From Ceratobasidium sp. AG-K (taxonomy: Eukaryota; Basidiomycota; Agaricomycetes; Cantharellales; Ceratobasidiaceae): a DNA stretch of 64,000 nucleotides. How positions within the stretch are numbered: position 1 is the first letter of the stretch; each line of letters begins with the position of its first letter. The DNA is taken from assembly GCA_037039685.1 (NCBI GenBank), contig JAWNGF010000003.1, positions 3,100,001-3,164,000 on the forward strand, in the 5' to 3' direction. Made by a program: the position numbers and the translations under genes. Positions 25,859 to 37,900 of the stretch are shown here, piece after piece. The notes beneath the pieces were generated by a model. That model worked only from the letters and a program-made list of their open reading frames with translations. It was not told the origin of the DNA and did no database searches.

Positions 25859-26290
25859 GGTGGTGGAAAAGAGAAAGAATGATCGTCGCGATAGCTGGAG
25901 TACATGTCGTTGATGAGGGTAAATTGAAATAGAAAGGATGCTCTCAACAAAGCGAGTGGCAACTTAGGTTTGATGTGGTTTGTTGATCTTCAGATCGAAG
26001 CTGATTCGTAATGGAGAATTTGCGTTCGTGTGCGTGCAGTTCACCACCGAGGTCTTCTCAATCTGTGAATCTCATCCACTCAAATTTCACGGCAACAGCT
26101 ATTCCTGTACCATGGGTGAGCAGCCGGAGAATCTTATGCGTTAAATCTTCCCAATGCTCCACCACCCTATAAGTCAGTGTGCACCTGAGCGCAAACATGC
26201 GACTCGATGATCAGCTGACCCCTACGATATTTTGATCTTGTTTTGAACGATCACTGATGGCGTTGCCTCATACAAATGAACCGAGAATGA
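25859..26290. other. divergent promoter region
   Basis: 432 bases between the STE3-like gene (minus) and the candidate secreted-protein gene (plus). No clear pheromone-response element was identified by eye. Confidence 0.4.
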
Positions 26291-26707
26291 ATGACGTCGC
26301 CAATTTATTTCGCAGGCTCTGCCGTGGTTGCACTTTGCCTTCTCCTAGTCTCCCCACCCACAACACACGGCGTTGGTGAGTGCTGGTATGTTCGCACCGC
26401 ATTGACTGTAGCCTACAGCTGGTAGGCCTCTGACCGCAACCGACTCTAATCCCGAACTTTCGAAGTTCCCTTCTTGCAGACAACAACACCAGCTGGGGCG
26501 CGTGGGCGCCCGGAACCTGACAGGCAATGATCGCCGAGATCAAAAGAGAATGTTCGATCCAGCCACCCACGTGCGTGTCTAATTGCGGAGATCATTGATC
26601 GCTCCGAGTCTGAGCGGAAGCGCCGGAGATTGTCCCTTCGTCCGCATGGTCCCCCGATGACCGGGAATACCAGCGAACTCAACCCCTCGAGTAGCGCTGG
26701 GTTCTAA
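26291..26707 (+). CDS. candidate small secreted protein
   Basis: Not a recognised family. From ATG 26291 the reading is MTSPIYFAGSAVVALCLLLV, a textbook signal peptide with a hydrophobic core, ending near THGVAG. Exon 1 (26291-26375) ends at a GTGAGT donor; a 43-base intron ends at CCTACAG (26418). Exon 2 (26419-26570) continues the frame with polar, Arg/Gln-rich sequence and one Cys, ending FDPATH. There the protein either stops four codons later at TAA 26580-26582 or splices a 38-base intron (GTGCGT...CCGAG) into a third exon ending NPSSSAGF and TAA 26705-26707, giving about 112 residues. The short introns and lack of a known domain limit confidence. If real it is a small secreted, basic protein transcribed divergently from STE3. 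It does not end in CaaX, so it is not a pheromone precursor. Confidence 0.42.
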
Positions 26708-29174
26708 CGATTAACGAGTGAAGCAGCCTGGCTTATATCAAGCTAACCAATCTTTGCAGAGGGCATTGAGATGTTGGTGAAGCAGAGGGGGTGTCGTTCG
26801 TGATGGCCAATTTGCAATCTGAATATCCAATCCCCAAAAAATCACGATCTAAATTATGGTTGTCTGGATAACTGTCGGACTGTGTACTGAGCTCTTATAA
26901 TTTCATTTAGCAAACAGGGAGACGTTACGAGCAGTGTGGGTCACTCACCATAGGTGAGGCGTGTAGCGTGAGGGGGGCGAGCGAAAAATATTGATTTACC
27001 TCCTGTAACCAGGACTTTGCATGCGCAAGGATATGGCAGGAGGGAGCTGCGCAGTCCAAAGATTGAGCCCTGAGTAGAGTATGCACCCGCGCTCCCCGAA
27101 GGCTTCAGGTAAAATAAAGCTGTTGGGATCGATGTGTTGTAGTCTCACAGTAATTCGGTCGGTCAATTCTCTAATTGATGGTTTTCTCCCAGCTATTCGT
27201 ACTTATAAAAGACTTGCAACTATACAGCTGACGACATGATGGTGTGTATTAGAGGGTTGGCCTTCCCCACCCCGCCCAGGAAACGAGAGCGACAGACTAC
27301 ACAGCTGAAGGAGAAAGGGAAACACAACCAGGCATGCCTGTCCAACGTTATACAACCTCGTCAACCAGTGTTACCCAATTATACCCAGCCCCATATCCCT
27401 CATCATCATTTAAGCTCCAGCTGCACTCGAACATGCACCCCCGCCTGGTCTGAGTGGTCTAGGAACGGATCGCAATTTGGCATTCGCAAGCAAAGGTGGA
27501 CCGGGGAGAAATGTAGCAGCTAGGCGCGACTTCCAGGCCAGAGGTCGTGTCCAGTCCAAATCTTGGATGGATCCATTCTATGGTGCAGCGCCCTGGTGCA
27601 CATTCGAGGCTCCACTCGCACCAAAGTGCCAAAAGCGCCCAAACGGCATACCGAGTCCGGACTCGTCAACAGTGTACGATACATAGCACCGACAAGTGAT
27701 GTTCGGACCGAGCACGTGCCCGGTGGGGCCAAAGAGGTTGGTCGCGCGCGGGACCTGAATTGCGTCCGGTGGGCATGGTCGGGGATGCAATGTTGCGAAT
27801 GCTACGTGGAGATTCTTCAGCTAGTAACGACCCGTAAAGCATAGGATAGACTTACGAGTTCCGTCGGTGCACTTCACGGCGTGAGTGCTAGGTGGGGCGT
27901 GCCGACGCGATTGGGAAAGCGCGGTTGTAGCGATGTTCACGCTGTTTTTCGTTCGGCCTTACTGAGGAATAGGATCAGGGTTTCCGTTGCGTCAAGCAGC
28001 TCTGACAACATGATGGGAACCCAGGAACGCTGCGAAGGCGGATGGAGTGCTGTGGGAAGTCATAGCGATCGTCATTCTGGGTTAGTCGCACCGACGGGTT
28101 GGGTTCGAACGCTAAACACGGCGGGAGACGTACCTGGCCGTATTTCATAGAGATAATAACTACTATAGGTGGAAACATCGTGCATGGCGTAGAGCCGCGG
28201 ACATTAATACTGTGGTTTGAAGTGGGCAAGATTGCTGGCGAGGCTGCCCGTTGCGTTGGATGTTGTTGCCAACATGGAATAGCGGCGCTAACTCCCAAGA
28301 TAAGTTCGTAGTACACATTTTTCGCATCACCTTTGCATCGAAAAGCCACCAGTAGTCGGGCCGGTGAGTTTGCTCGGAGTTGTCGTGGTTGAGGACGGAT
28401 TTGAGAGCGGCATACGCCGAGCGCTAAACATCGACAGGAATTGGAAACTGATGTCTCACATTCCTCCTGCTTGGGATCAACCACAACAGCAATCATATTA
28501 GCACTACTCTGCTTTACCTACACCGGTCCAAGCAAAAGTTGTTCCAAAATGCGACATTGTAGTTGAAACATTGTACTGGGTACAATTGACCACGGGATAG
28601 TGGTCATTTTCTGGCATGACTTTGGGCAACAGATGCATGAATGCAGTGCATATGGAATTGTTGCATATCAAGATCCAAAGAGGCCATGGGTTGGGAACTT
28701 GGGACCACTGCAAGTTATACCCAGTTATTCTCAGTGTTTATTGAAATAATCCACTTCCAAACATGAATGTTATGTTGTGTGCATTTATTTCAATGATCTA
28801 TTTGCTCTACTGAAGATATATGTAATCCAAGACTCATATTCTGCACATTGAAATACATTTATTGCTGCTCATAATTCTTGTTGGACCATTGATGCAAGCA
28901 CATATATACATACACCACAGATGGCAAAGTCACAAAGGTGCACTCAAGCTTGTCACAGTAAGATATTCCCTAAATGGAAGGAGCTTACCTCCTTGCCATT
29001 CATCAAAAGGCTTCTTAGTCTGGTTGTAGCTAGATGAAATGATGTACATACCTGAATGCAGACAAAACAAAACGTATTTGGCACAAAGTTGTATGGCAAT
29101 CAACAGTGGTCAGTGTGTGAACAACAGGGTACCCCAGCAGGACACAGACTCACTTCTAACATCCCCCATAGTTG
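26708..29174. other. no gene recognised; transition to repeat-rich DNA
   Basis: About 2.5 kb. The longest frame (27975-28496, minus) has no family resemblance and looks like chance. From about 28500 the base composition becomes clearly more AT-rich, marking the left edge of the repeat-rich half of the window. Confidence 0.45.
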
Positions 29175-31885
29175 ATGCTCTTTGCAATGACCAATAAGTG
29201 CAAGAACAAAGTCAACAAATACACCTTGCCTTCCAACAATGAGGAAGACTTACCTAGTCCTCCCATTGCCAAGAAACTCAAGGCAGTCCCCAACATGGCT
29301 TTGAATATGCTAATGGCTCCAGCATTCAATCAACCAAAGCCCTGGACAGTGTTGGCCCCTTCTCACCCCCTCCTTTCCATGCCCTCTGCCTCAAAAGCAA
29401 GTCAAAATGCCAGTTAGAAAGGACCATTGGCTAACGTCCAATGTACTGCATTGATCACCCTGCATACAACCCCCAACCCTCCTGCTCAAACATCAAGTCT
29501 TGCTGAGATGTGCCCAAATGCTCAAGGTAACACACTCAAGCTATTGGAAGACAATTGTAAGTAGCATGCATCCACATTGACTGGTTGCTCACCTCTCTTT
29601 TTAGCAGACACTCCTGCTCCAGCAAGTCTGGTGGAGACACATGCAAGGGAGAAGCAGTGTGTACAGGAGCAAGGCAAGCTATCTATTTGAACCAAATCCA
29701 GACCAAACTTACTGGTGTTAGTGGTACAAACCAGTGGTCCAGGGAAACCCAGTGTTTGCCCCTTGTTCCTACTTGAGCTGGAGGCCTTGAACAGGTTGGT
29801 TGCCAAATGTATGCCCAAGGAAGATTACAAAACCATTATCTGGGACCCACAAGATGAGCTCAAGCACATCAAAAGACATTTTGAGGAGTACAAGGCAGAA
29901 CTTAACTCAAGGATCAACACTTTTGTGACCCAGCAAACCAGTGTACTGGCAATACTGCAACAGGGCCAGCAAGTTGCTCCCAGTGCCTTGTCCACCAGTG
30001 TCCCACCTGCTCCAAATACCAAGTCATTTATTGCCCCTGATGTTGATTGGGATCCCAAGACCAATGTCAAGAAGCATGTCCTTGTTAGTGATTTGGAGAC
30101 TATTCAAGGTCTCCTTGCAACACATGTGGCTTGGGGGAAGGACAGTCAATTTGTCCCAGATTCAATGCTCAAAGTAAGTGCATTAAATCATGACTAATTT
30201 GATGACTAACCTCAAGACCCAGAAACATGTCTGCAAATCGTTCTACAAGTGTCTTGAGAATGTGTCAAAGGTGAGTGACATCAAACCGCTGTTCTTTGAC
30301 GTCCTTGGCAAACATATCCTGTTCCCCCCCAAGCTTGCCAATCCAACTGGCTTTGTTTACCCCCACCCTAACTACTCCAACACCCCAGAGTCTAATGCCA
30401 AGTACATGCACTGTGTCCTTGTGCAAATTTGTACAACAGCAGCTGACTCATCAGAGTCTTCAGTCCTGGCACACACATTGACAGAAAAAGTACTCATTGC
30501 ATGCATAATTTCCAGGCCATGGACTACTTGTGTGGCTGAATGGAGGAAGATTAAAGGTGGGAATAGTGTTTTAACTGCCAACCAAATTTGACAGATGGTT
30601 TGACAAAAGAAAAGGGTTGAAAATGTAAGTTGTGTGTGCATTCAATCAACCTTGGACTCACCAAATCACAGAAGGCACTCAAGCTTGCAGAGGCTCACAA
30701 AGAAATACCCAAGTTAGCAGACAAGAAATACAACACACTCTTCCATCCTGCAATGTTGTCAGCCAAGGAGAGCAAAGGCAAAGGCAAGCAAGTGGTGATC
30801 TATGTCAGGAAACCATTGTACCAGAGCACCTATATAAGTGGACCTAGTTTTTGCCAACACTGATTGACAAACCTCCTTGCAGGTTGAATTGCTCTACAAG
30901 GCTGGCAAAGTGAGAACCAGGCACCATTGGAAGACTTTGCCAGGCAATTCCTACAAGCCACACAGATGTATGACCCAGCCAATTGAGTTAGAAGACATAC
31001 CAGACCTCAAGTGTGGTGATGAGCTCATCAAGGTCCCTCTATTTGCTTTTGGCAAAGATTGGGGCAAAGTTAACTCAACCTTGATCAACAAGAACACTCA
31101 CTGGATTGACAGCTCCCTCAACAAACCCCCCAAATCAATGGGTTTTCTTGAGAAGTATGAGCCAGCAGATGATGATGATGAGGGATATGACACCAAGGAT
31201 GAGACCAAGGACAAAGGTGAGGACAAGCACAAAGCCAGGGGGGTGGCAAGGACAAGGGCAGCAACATGGGCAAGGGTGATGGGTACAACCCAGGCAAAGG
31301 CCAGGGCCTGGGCAAAGGCAAAGGGCACTGGCAGGACAGCAATGGGTACCAGCCAGAAAAAGAGGGCCAGGGAGATGAGCAGGGTGAAGGACCAGGCAAT
31401 ACAGGGGAGGGATATGTGGAGCCAAGTGGCAGACATGGTGACAAGGGTCACAAAATTGGTAAGTAATACAATCTAGCAATGCTGGGTAGCTGAGAGCTCA
31501 CCATATCATTAGACATGGAGGTAATCAAACCCTCCCTGTGCCCAAGCACCCAGGCAGCACCACTGCAATCAGCCAAACACCAACAAAACCCCCACTTTGG
31601 CCCTCCATGTCAACATACCTCTGTTTGACATCCTGAGCCAACCCCTGCCTCAGCCACATTTGAAACATGGTAAAGCCCCAGTCAGCTTGGACTCAGACCC
31701 CAAATCAAAGGCAGAGGCCATGCCACCACCCAAGGCAGCACCCCAACCAAATGTACTGGCACAGATGCCACCTGGGGGCCTACAATACCCACCACCCGCC
31801 CGTCCTCCCCTGACAGATCAGCAACCCCAAGGAGGCATGCAGGAGGCAGGCAGGAGCACACAAGAAAGTGGAGGGGAGGGAATGG
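29175..31885 (+). pseudogene. gene A, multi-exon unknown protein, left part (split by element B)
   Basis: A series of plus-strand exons with good GT-AG introns (for example GTAAGT at 30175 and at 30624, and the acceptor CTTGCAG at 30882). No family recognised. Features in order: a Lys-rich start (MTNKCKNKVNKYTLPSNNEE), a helical acidic/basic segment around 29780-29940, a middle domain containing GKHILFPPKLANPTGFVYPH, an Asp run (ADDDDEGYDTKDE), a Gly/Lys-rich low-complexity stretch near 31230-31460 in a neighbouring frame, then a Pro-rich tail. It is decayed: in-frame TAG near 29416, TGA near 29687 and a likely one-base slip in the G run near 31240. Its last codons (SGGEGM) reach the AATGG target site of element B, and the same frame resumes at 47589. 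It may be a host gene or part of an older repeat. Confidence 0.5.
31881..31885. repeat. target-site duplication AATGG, left of element B
   Basis: AATGG directly precedes the TGTTG end of the left LTR of B; the same five bases follow the ACAACA end of its right LTR at 47589-47593. Confidence 0.85.
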
Positions 31886-32859
31886 TGTTGTAAGCTACTT
31901 CTTGGTGGCTGTGAGATAAGCCGTGAGGGAGAGTGGACGGCACTAAGACCTAAGTGACCTCTTGAACTGCAACACACTTAAGTGTCTGTATGCTCTAAAG
32001 GGTAGGGGTGGTTCTAAGTGTCACTCAAAGGGGATGTTTTGACAAGACAAAACAAGCTGGGGTTACCAGGCTTGTTGGTCCTCTATATATATTCACCAAG
32101 TGGCCAAGTCATACAAAGCGCAGCCACACGAGTCATAACGGTCTACCAACCAGGAGTGTCCATGTGAGTCATGCTTTATGAACAGACATGACTCATACAA
32201 TAGCACAGCCGCATTACAGAATGTAACAGAATAACCACAAGAAAGTGGCAACACGGCAAACGGAAACGGAAACACAACACAAGACAAACAACAGGCGGGC
32301 AAGACAACAGACAAGACCAATGGAGTGTCGCAACCTGCTAAGTAGTAGACTTGACGACTGCTAATCGCCTTGTTGACTGTGAGCGATAAGTCTAAGTGGA
32401 CTAAATCGCTAAGGGAAATCGCTAGCTTCTAAGTAGAAGTCCTAGCTCCAAATCCCAAGTGGCTGCTGAAGTGGCTAAGTAGCCAGATGCCTCTGATCAC
32501 ACACTGCAGGGAGAGTTGACAAGGCAAAGCAAGCTGGGGATGACCATGCTTGCAAGCCAGTATATATAGGCAAAGACAGGTCGAGTCATATATACAAAGT
32601 GAGTCAACGAGTCCAGCCACAACCGAGTCATAAAGGGGGCTGCGTAAGGCCAGCCAATAGAAGACAGCATGAGTCATATGACTCATGGTGACACGTCATC
32701 CATACACCTCACTAAACGAGGGAGAGGGCACAACTATACAGAAGAAGCACGTAAGGTGCTGGTACAAGCCACGAGTCCGCAGAAAGAGAGACAGAGGGCG
32801 GGACAGGTCACGACATGGAGGGAGCTGGCTCACGACATGGAGGGAGCTGGCTCATGACA
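31886..32859 (-). repeat. 3' LTR of element B (holds a solo LTR)
   Basis: Matches 47132-47588 over its length once the inserted solo LTR (32326-32815) is removed. A 22-base unit (TGGAGGGAGCTGGCTCAYGACA, split here as TGGAGGGAGC and TGGCTCAYGACA) is tandemly doubled at its right end, which the 5' LTR lacks. Confidence 0.8.
32326..32815 (-). repeat. solo LTR of the C/D family
   Basis: 490 bases starting TGTCGCAACC and ending TCACGACA, the same as the LTRs of C and D. It is flanked on both sides by TGGAG (32321-32325 and 32816-32820), so it is an independent insertion into the LTR of B reduced to one LTR by LTR-LTR recombination. Confidence 0.85.
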
Positions 32860-32876
32860 TTACTCCCCCTCAAGAG
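32860..32876 (-). other. polypurine tract of element B
   Basis: On the minus strand CTCTTGAGGGGGAGTAA lies directly before the 3' LTR start TGTCATGAGCC, the usual site of plus-strand priming. Confidence 0.7.
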
Positions 32877-32901
32877 TTCATCTACGGGACCTGGATGGAC
32901 T

Positions 32902-33274
32902 TTATTGGATCTCGCAATCCTTGATTTTGGTGAGCATGTGCTCTCCCAGCCCTTTGTCCTCCTCAATGGTTAAGTCAATTGGGTTGAACATGGTGTTGCC
33001 TGGTTTGTCCAAGAACTTTTCCCACTCCTCCCAGGTCTCCTCCTTTGTCCAGTCCGCTTTTGACCAGTCCAAAACCTATTTCTGCTCCTCAATGAAGTCC
33101 TTATCCCATGTGCGCACGTCACCCTCCACCTCCTTCCACTGCAACACATCCGCATCCTTCCCCTGCCACCAGTACAGCCTCCATTCAAACTTTTCCCTCT
33201 GGTAGCATCCCCTCTCCATCCTCCAGTCCGCCAGGTCCTTCTCAAAGTTTGCATCCCAGGCGTCGTTCCATTTG
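32902..33274 (-). CDS. ORF3 of element B, C-terminal part
   Basis: Continuation of the ORF3 that begins at 41644 and is cut by element C. Removing C and one ATTTG copy joins the two parts in frame: 397 + 368 bases = 765, exactly 255 codons with the TAA at 32902-32904. The part is extremely rich in Trp and charged residues (for example KDLADWRMERG, LYWWQGKDADVLQW, TWEEWEKFL). The ORF3 of E has the same Trp-rich end (KWEWDAVWDQDLKDW). No transmembrane segment or known domain. It lies between pol and the 3' LTR, where envelope-like genes sit in other elements, but has no envelope features. Confidence 0.68.
33270..33274. repeat. target-site duplication ATTTG of element C
   Basis: ATTTG before the left LTR of C, repeated at 41248-41252 after its right LTR. 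Confidence 0.88.
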
Positions 33275-33765
33275 TGTCGCAACCTGCTAAGTAGTAGAGT
33301 TGACGACTGCTAATCGCCTTGTTGACCGTGAGCAATAAGTCTAAGTAGACTAAATTGCTAAGGGAAATCACTAGCTTCTAAGTAGAAGTCCTAGCTCCAA
33401 ATCCCAAGCGGCTGCTGAAGTGGCTAAGTAGCCAAGTGCCTCTGTTCACACACTGCAGGGAGAGTTGACGAGGCGAAGCAAGCTGGGGATGACCATGCTT
33501 GCCAGCCAGTATATATAGGCAAAGACAGGTTGAGTCATATATACAAAGTGAGTCAACGAGTCCAGCCACAACTGAGTCATAAAAGGGGGCTGCATAAGGC
33601 CAGCCAATAAAAAACAGCATGAGTCATAAGACTCATGGTAACACATCATCCATACACCTCACTAAGCAAGGGAGAGGGCACGTCTAAACAGAAGAGGCGC
33701 ATAAGGCGCTGGTACAAGCCACGAGTCTGCAGAAAGAGAGACAGAGGGCGGGACAGGTCACGACA
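33275..33765 (-). repeat. 3' LTR of element C
   Basis: 491 bases, TGTCGCAACC...GGTCACGACA, paired with 40759-41247. A G-rich PPT (ATGTGGGGGGGCAA on the minus strand, 33766-33779) lies directly upstream of it in the element's own direction. Confidence 0.9.
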
Positions 33766-33805
33766 TTGCCCCCCCACATAGGGCCAGGTAGTGGAGCGCC
33801 TGGGC

Positions 33806-34936
33806 CTATCTGTGGGCAACCCATTCCTTCAACTCCAGCCAGCCAACACGTTCCACCAGGTTTTGCATGTCCAATTCGAGGACCTTGTTCATGCAGTCCC
33901 ACTTCTCCTGGTAGAGCCTGTCCAGCTCCTCCTGGTGACATTGTTGGAGGCGCTCAAGTTCCTCTTGCTCGCGGAGAGCCCACTGCTCCTGTCGGTGGTC
34001 GAGCCACTTGTTGAGCTGGTCGACTGTCCAGGATCCGCACTGGATGAGGCAGTAGGCCTCCAGGACATTGGCGTTGCAAGGCATGCAATCGGCCGGCGGG
34101 TGAGGCTCAAGGTTGGCAATTGCCTGCCCAACATCGGCAATGAGGGCCTTGACATTTTCCCGAGCCCTGTCCCAGGTTGTGTTCCACTCCCGTTTGACTC
34201 GCTTGGCGTCTTCATCGGTGATGGGAGGAGGGGGAGGGAGATCAACTGTCTCCTCCTTGATTTCACCTGGCTCCATTGGTTGGTCGCTTCCGTCGGCGCC
34301 TTTTGACCAGTTGATAGCGGAGGAAGGAGAATCGGGGTATGTGTTGTCAGCAACTGGTGGTTCAGGCTTTTTCTGCCACTCACAAGGGGCGGGCCAACTG
34401 CTGGTGAAGTCATAGGAGCAATTGCTCCACCAGGTTCCTTTGTTGTTGACATGTCCTCCATTGGCCAAGGCGATGCGGGGGTCAGTTTCTTGCTTGAACC
34501 ACTTGTCGCCGTCCCATTTGTAGCTGGTGTCCCTGTTCCAGGCGTCGGCGCTCTTGGTGACCACGTCGCGGACGGTAAGTCCGATGCATCCTCAGCAGTA
34601 ATAATACTTGCTGCAACCAATGTCGGTTGGGTCTGAGGGCCGGGCATTGGGATGGCTAACCCAGAGGAGGGAGCCGAGTTGGGGGTGGATGAGGGACTTG
34701 CGTTCCTCATCCCACTTGAGGCTGCCTCGTTTGGCGAGGGGAATGTAGCCAAGGTGTACCCCAGGTTCAAGGTCGTTGGCCAGTTTCCTGGCTTCCTTGA
34801 GGGACCAGGGCGCTGTGGCCCTGCAGTTGACGGCAAATTCGCCAGGTCCTCCCGCCATGATGGCCTTGCCATAGGCTGCACTGAGTTTGTAGGAGGCGAG
34901 GCGGGCGGCAGCGTTGTTGGAGCGGATGGGAGCCAT
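33806..34936 (-). pseudogene. ORF3 of element C (accessory protein)
   Basis: About 376 residues from ATG 34936 (MAPIRSNN), open except for one TGA at 34592-34594 where D has the Arg of Cys-Arg-Gly-Cys. Order: a small-residue N-terminus, a conserved core (HLGYIPLAKRG, HPQLGSLLWVSHP, then YYYC-stop-GCIGL), a Trp-rich block with WWSNCSYDF, a Pro-rich linker (VDLPPPPPITDED), and a C-terminal coiled coil rich in Gln/Glu/Leu (REQEELERLQQCHQEELDRL). No signal peptide or membrane segment. It is in the -1 frame relative to pol and overlaps the open pol tail for about 1 kb. Its counterpart in D is 56696-57753; shorter relatives are in B and E. Function unknown. Confidence 0.7.
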
Positions 34937-37900
34937 AGCAGAGGATAAGAAGAGTCTTTTGAAAAAACTGTGGGAAATTGGGCTAAGAGCGGACTGGTGG
35001 GAGTAGGCTGAGTAGCTGGGATGAGGACTTCAGCTGCTTTTCCTCTTGTCCTTTTGTAATCTTGTGGTTTGAAATTCGGAGGAAGAGGGCCGGTGGGAAA
35101 GTCCTTCTGGAATTTTTTCATCACTGGAGTCATATTGGCAAATTTCTCTGCCCGTTCTTCCGTGTCTTCTAGAGGTCCGTATCCTTTCCATCTGATGCAA
35201 TATTTCAGCCCATCAAGGTCTTGATGCCAATCAACAATCTTTTCTACTTCATATTCCTCCTCCCCTTCTTCCGTAACGATCGGCGGAGGTCGAGGTTGGT
35301 TCCGATGGAAGTCTGTATCTTCCTTGTAGTGTGTCAGCATGTTTCCGTGGAAGACATCATGTATTTTCATGGACCTGGGAAGGTCAAGTTGGTAGGCGTG
35401 TGAAGAGATTTGTTTTTTGACAACAAAGGGGCCAGTTTTCTTGTCATCAGGCTTCTTGCTTGGGTGCCTGGTCTTGATATTGGTAGTCAGGAGCCACATG
35501 TTGTCCCCTTCTTTGTATTCCTTTTTTGGAAGTTCTTCCCTTGCTTGGTGGTATTCCATCATGGCTTTTGCTTCTTCCCACACAGCTTCCATGTCCTTTG
35601 TCCATTTGTCGGCTTCTGGGGATTGAGTCATATATTCCTCAATGGACCATTTTGGAGTCATTCCATAGACGATCTCAAAGGGTGACTTGTTTGTAACGCG
35701 ATTTTTGTGATTGTTGTGGCAGAATTCCGCAATAGGTAGCCATTTGGCCCAGTCGTCCTGGCAATGGTTGCAAAATATTCTCAACCATCCTTCTAACCAC
35801 TGGTTTGTTTTTTCCACAAGACCATCAGTTTCAGGATGGAAGGCCATGCTGAAAGTTGGTTGGATATTGAGTCTCTTGTACACTGCCTCAAGGAAGTGAG
35901 ATTTGAAAGTTGTTCCTCTATTGGAGACAGTGGTTTTTGGGAAACCATGCAGTCGCCATACTTCCTTGATGAAGATGTCAGCAAGTTGTTCCCAGTTGGT
36001 GGCTTTGTTGCAAGCGATGAAATGTGCCATTCTAGAAAAGCGATCTACCACAACAAGGACACTGTCGAATCCTTTTGATTTTGGTAGTTTCACAATAAAA
36101 TCATAAGCGATGTTTTCCCAGGGTTTTTCCGGGATGGGTAAGGGTTTGAGCAGCAAGTGTCCCTTGCTTCCCTTTCCCCTTTGGCAGATTTCGCGGCTTT
36201 CAACGAAGCGATTCACCTGGCTTTTCATGCCGGGCCAGTAGTATCGTCTTGCAAGAAGTTCCAAGGTTCTAGCTTGTCCTTGGTGCCCCACCATGGGTGT
36301 GTCGTGGTGTAGTTGTAGTAGCTTCAGCTTGATGGCTTTTTCATCAGGGACAACAATTCTTCCTTGATACCACAGGAGGTTTTCCTCCCATTTGTAGTCT
36401 TTGAATTGTTTCTTCACAGAAGGTGGGAGGGCCTCCTTGTCCTTTGTGCTGGTAATCAAGGTTTGCAAGGCCTTGTCCTCTTCCTGTGCTTCTTTGAGCT
36501 CAGTCATGAGGTCTGATCCCATCATTGCGGCAAAGCCCTTGAATCTTTCGGTGGAGATCATAGTTTGTTCTGCAGATGCAATATCCCCATGGTCGCTTCT
36601 TCTAGAGAGAATATCCCGTTTTTCCGACATCTTTCCAGGCCAGTAGTGGATTTCGAAATTGTAACTTGCTAGCATCAGAAGCCATCTGTGGTGTCTTCGG
36701 TTGAAATTGATAGAGTCCTTCCAGTAGGTCAGGTTTTTGTGGTCCATGTAGATGATCACAGGTTCCTTTGTTCCTTCAAGATGAATGCGCCAGTGTCTCA
36801 ATGCTTCAATGATAGCGAAAAGTTCCTTGTCGTGTGTGTCGTAGTTCAATTCCGCATCTTTGAAGCTCTTGGAGAGGAAGCCAATTGGGTGCAGGTATCC
36901 GTTGTCTTGTTGTTGACTAAGGATTGCTCCTAAAGCGACTCCTGAGGCATCAGTTTCTAGGAAGTATTGCTTTGATTCGTCTGGATGTGCCAGTACTGGT
37001 TCTTCCAAGATCATTTTCTTCAGATTTTCGAAGGCTTCTTGATGTACCTCCTTCCATTCCCACTTCTGGTCTTTTTGTGTAAGTTGGGTCAAGGGTTTGA
37101 CAATGGAGGAGAAAGAAGCCACGAATCTCCTGTAGAAGTTGCAGAAGCCCACAAAAGCTTGTAGCTGTTTGACGGTTTTCAGAACCGGCCATTCTTGGAT
37201 AGTCTTGATCTTGTCCCTGTTCATGGAAATGCCATTTCCATCCACAACAAAGCCAACCCAATCGGCTTTTTTCCATAAAAGGTGCATTTTTTGAGGTTTC
37301 CAAACAAGTTGTTTTTCCGTAGTCTTTCAAGGACTTCTCTGATATCCAAAGTGTGCTGATTTCTTCCTCTAGAGATGATCAAGATGTCGTCAATATAGAC
37401 TACTATCTTTTTGCCGATCAAGTCTCTGAAGATATGATCCATCATTCTTTGGAAGGTCAAGGGTGCATTCTTCAGTCCGAAGGCCATCACAGTATATTTG
37501 AAGAGGCCCTCAGAGGTGCTGAATGCCGTTTTCCATTTGTCACCATCTCTGATTCTCACGTTCCAGAAACCGTTCTTCAGATCCAGAGAGGTGATAAAAA
37601 GTTCTTCATTCAATTTGTCGCTGGTTTTCTTGAAGATTTCCAGGAGTTGATCCATCAATGGTATGGGGTAACGGTCTGGGATAGTTTCCGCGTTTGCCCC
37701 TCTATAGTCAACAACTGGCCTCAGGTCAGGGACAGTTTGTCCTGGTTTCAAGGCTTTTGTAACAAAGAATAGGCTAGCAGCGACGGGGGAGTCGCTGGGT
37801 CTGATTCTTCCTGACTTGAGTTCCAACTTCACATACTCCTTTGTGGCTTCCCTTTCTCTAGGTGAAAGGGGATAAGCCTTTTTGGGTTTTGGGAGCCTGT

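Noticed and set aside
26571..26590. Possible pheromone CaaX end (frame reading CLIA)
   Set aside because: It is followed by Glu, not a stop, and no start gives a precursor-like peptide. A minus-strand CFTR-stop near 26711 lacks the aliphatic pattern.
27440..27520. tRNA-like string (GAGTGGTCTAGGAACGG)
   Set aside because: No matching B box (GGTTCRANNCC) at the right distance and no cloverleaf could be drawn.
18090..28215. A 14-base match (GAGCCGCGGACATT) between 18.1 kb and 28.2 kb as a dispersed repeat
   Set aside because: Similarity does not extend beyond the short match, so it may be chance.
27975..28496. 173-codon minus-strand frame
   Set aside because: No family resemblance, no splice pattern, and the opposite strand is equally open in places.
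31098..31479. Long minus-strand frames opposite gene A
   Set aside because: They mirror the low-complexity Gly/Lys-rich stretch of the plus strand and have no protein-like character of their own.
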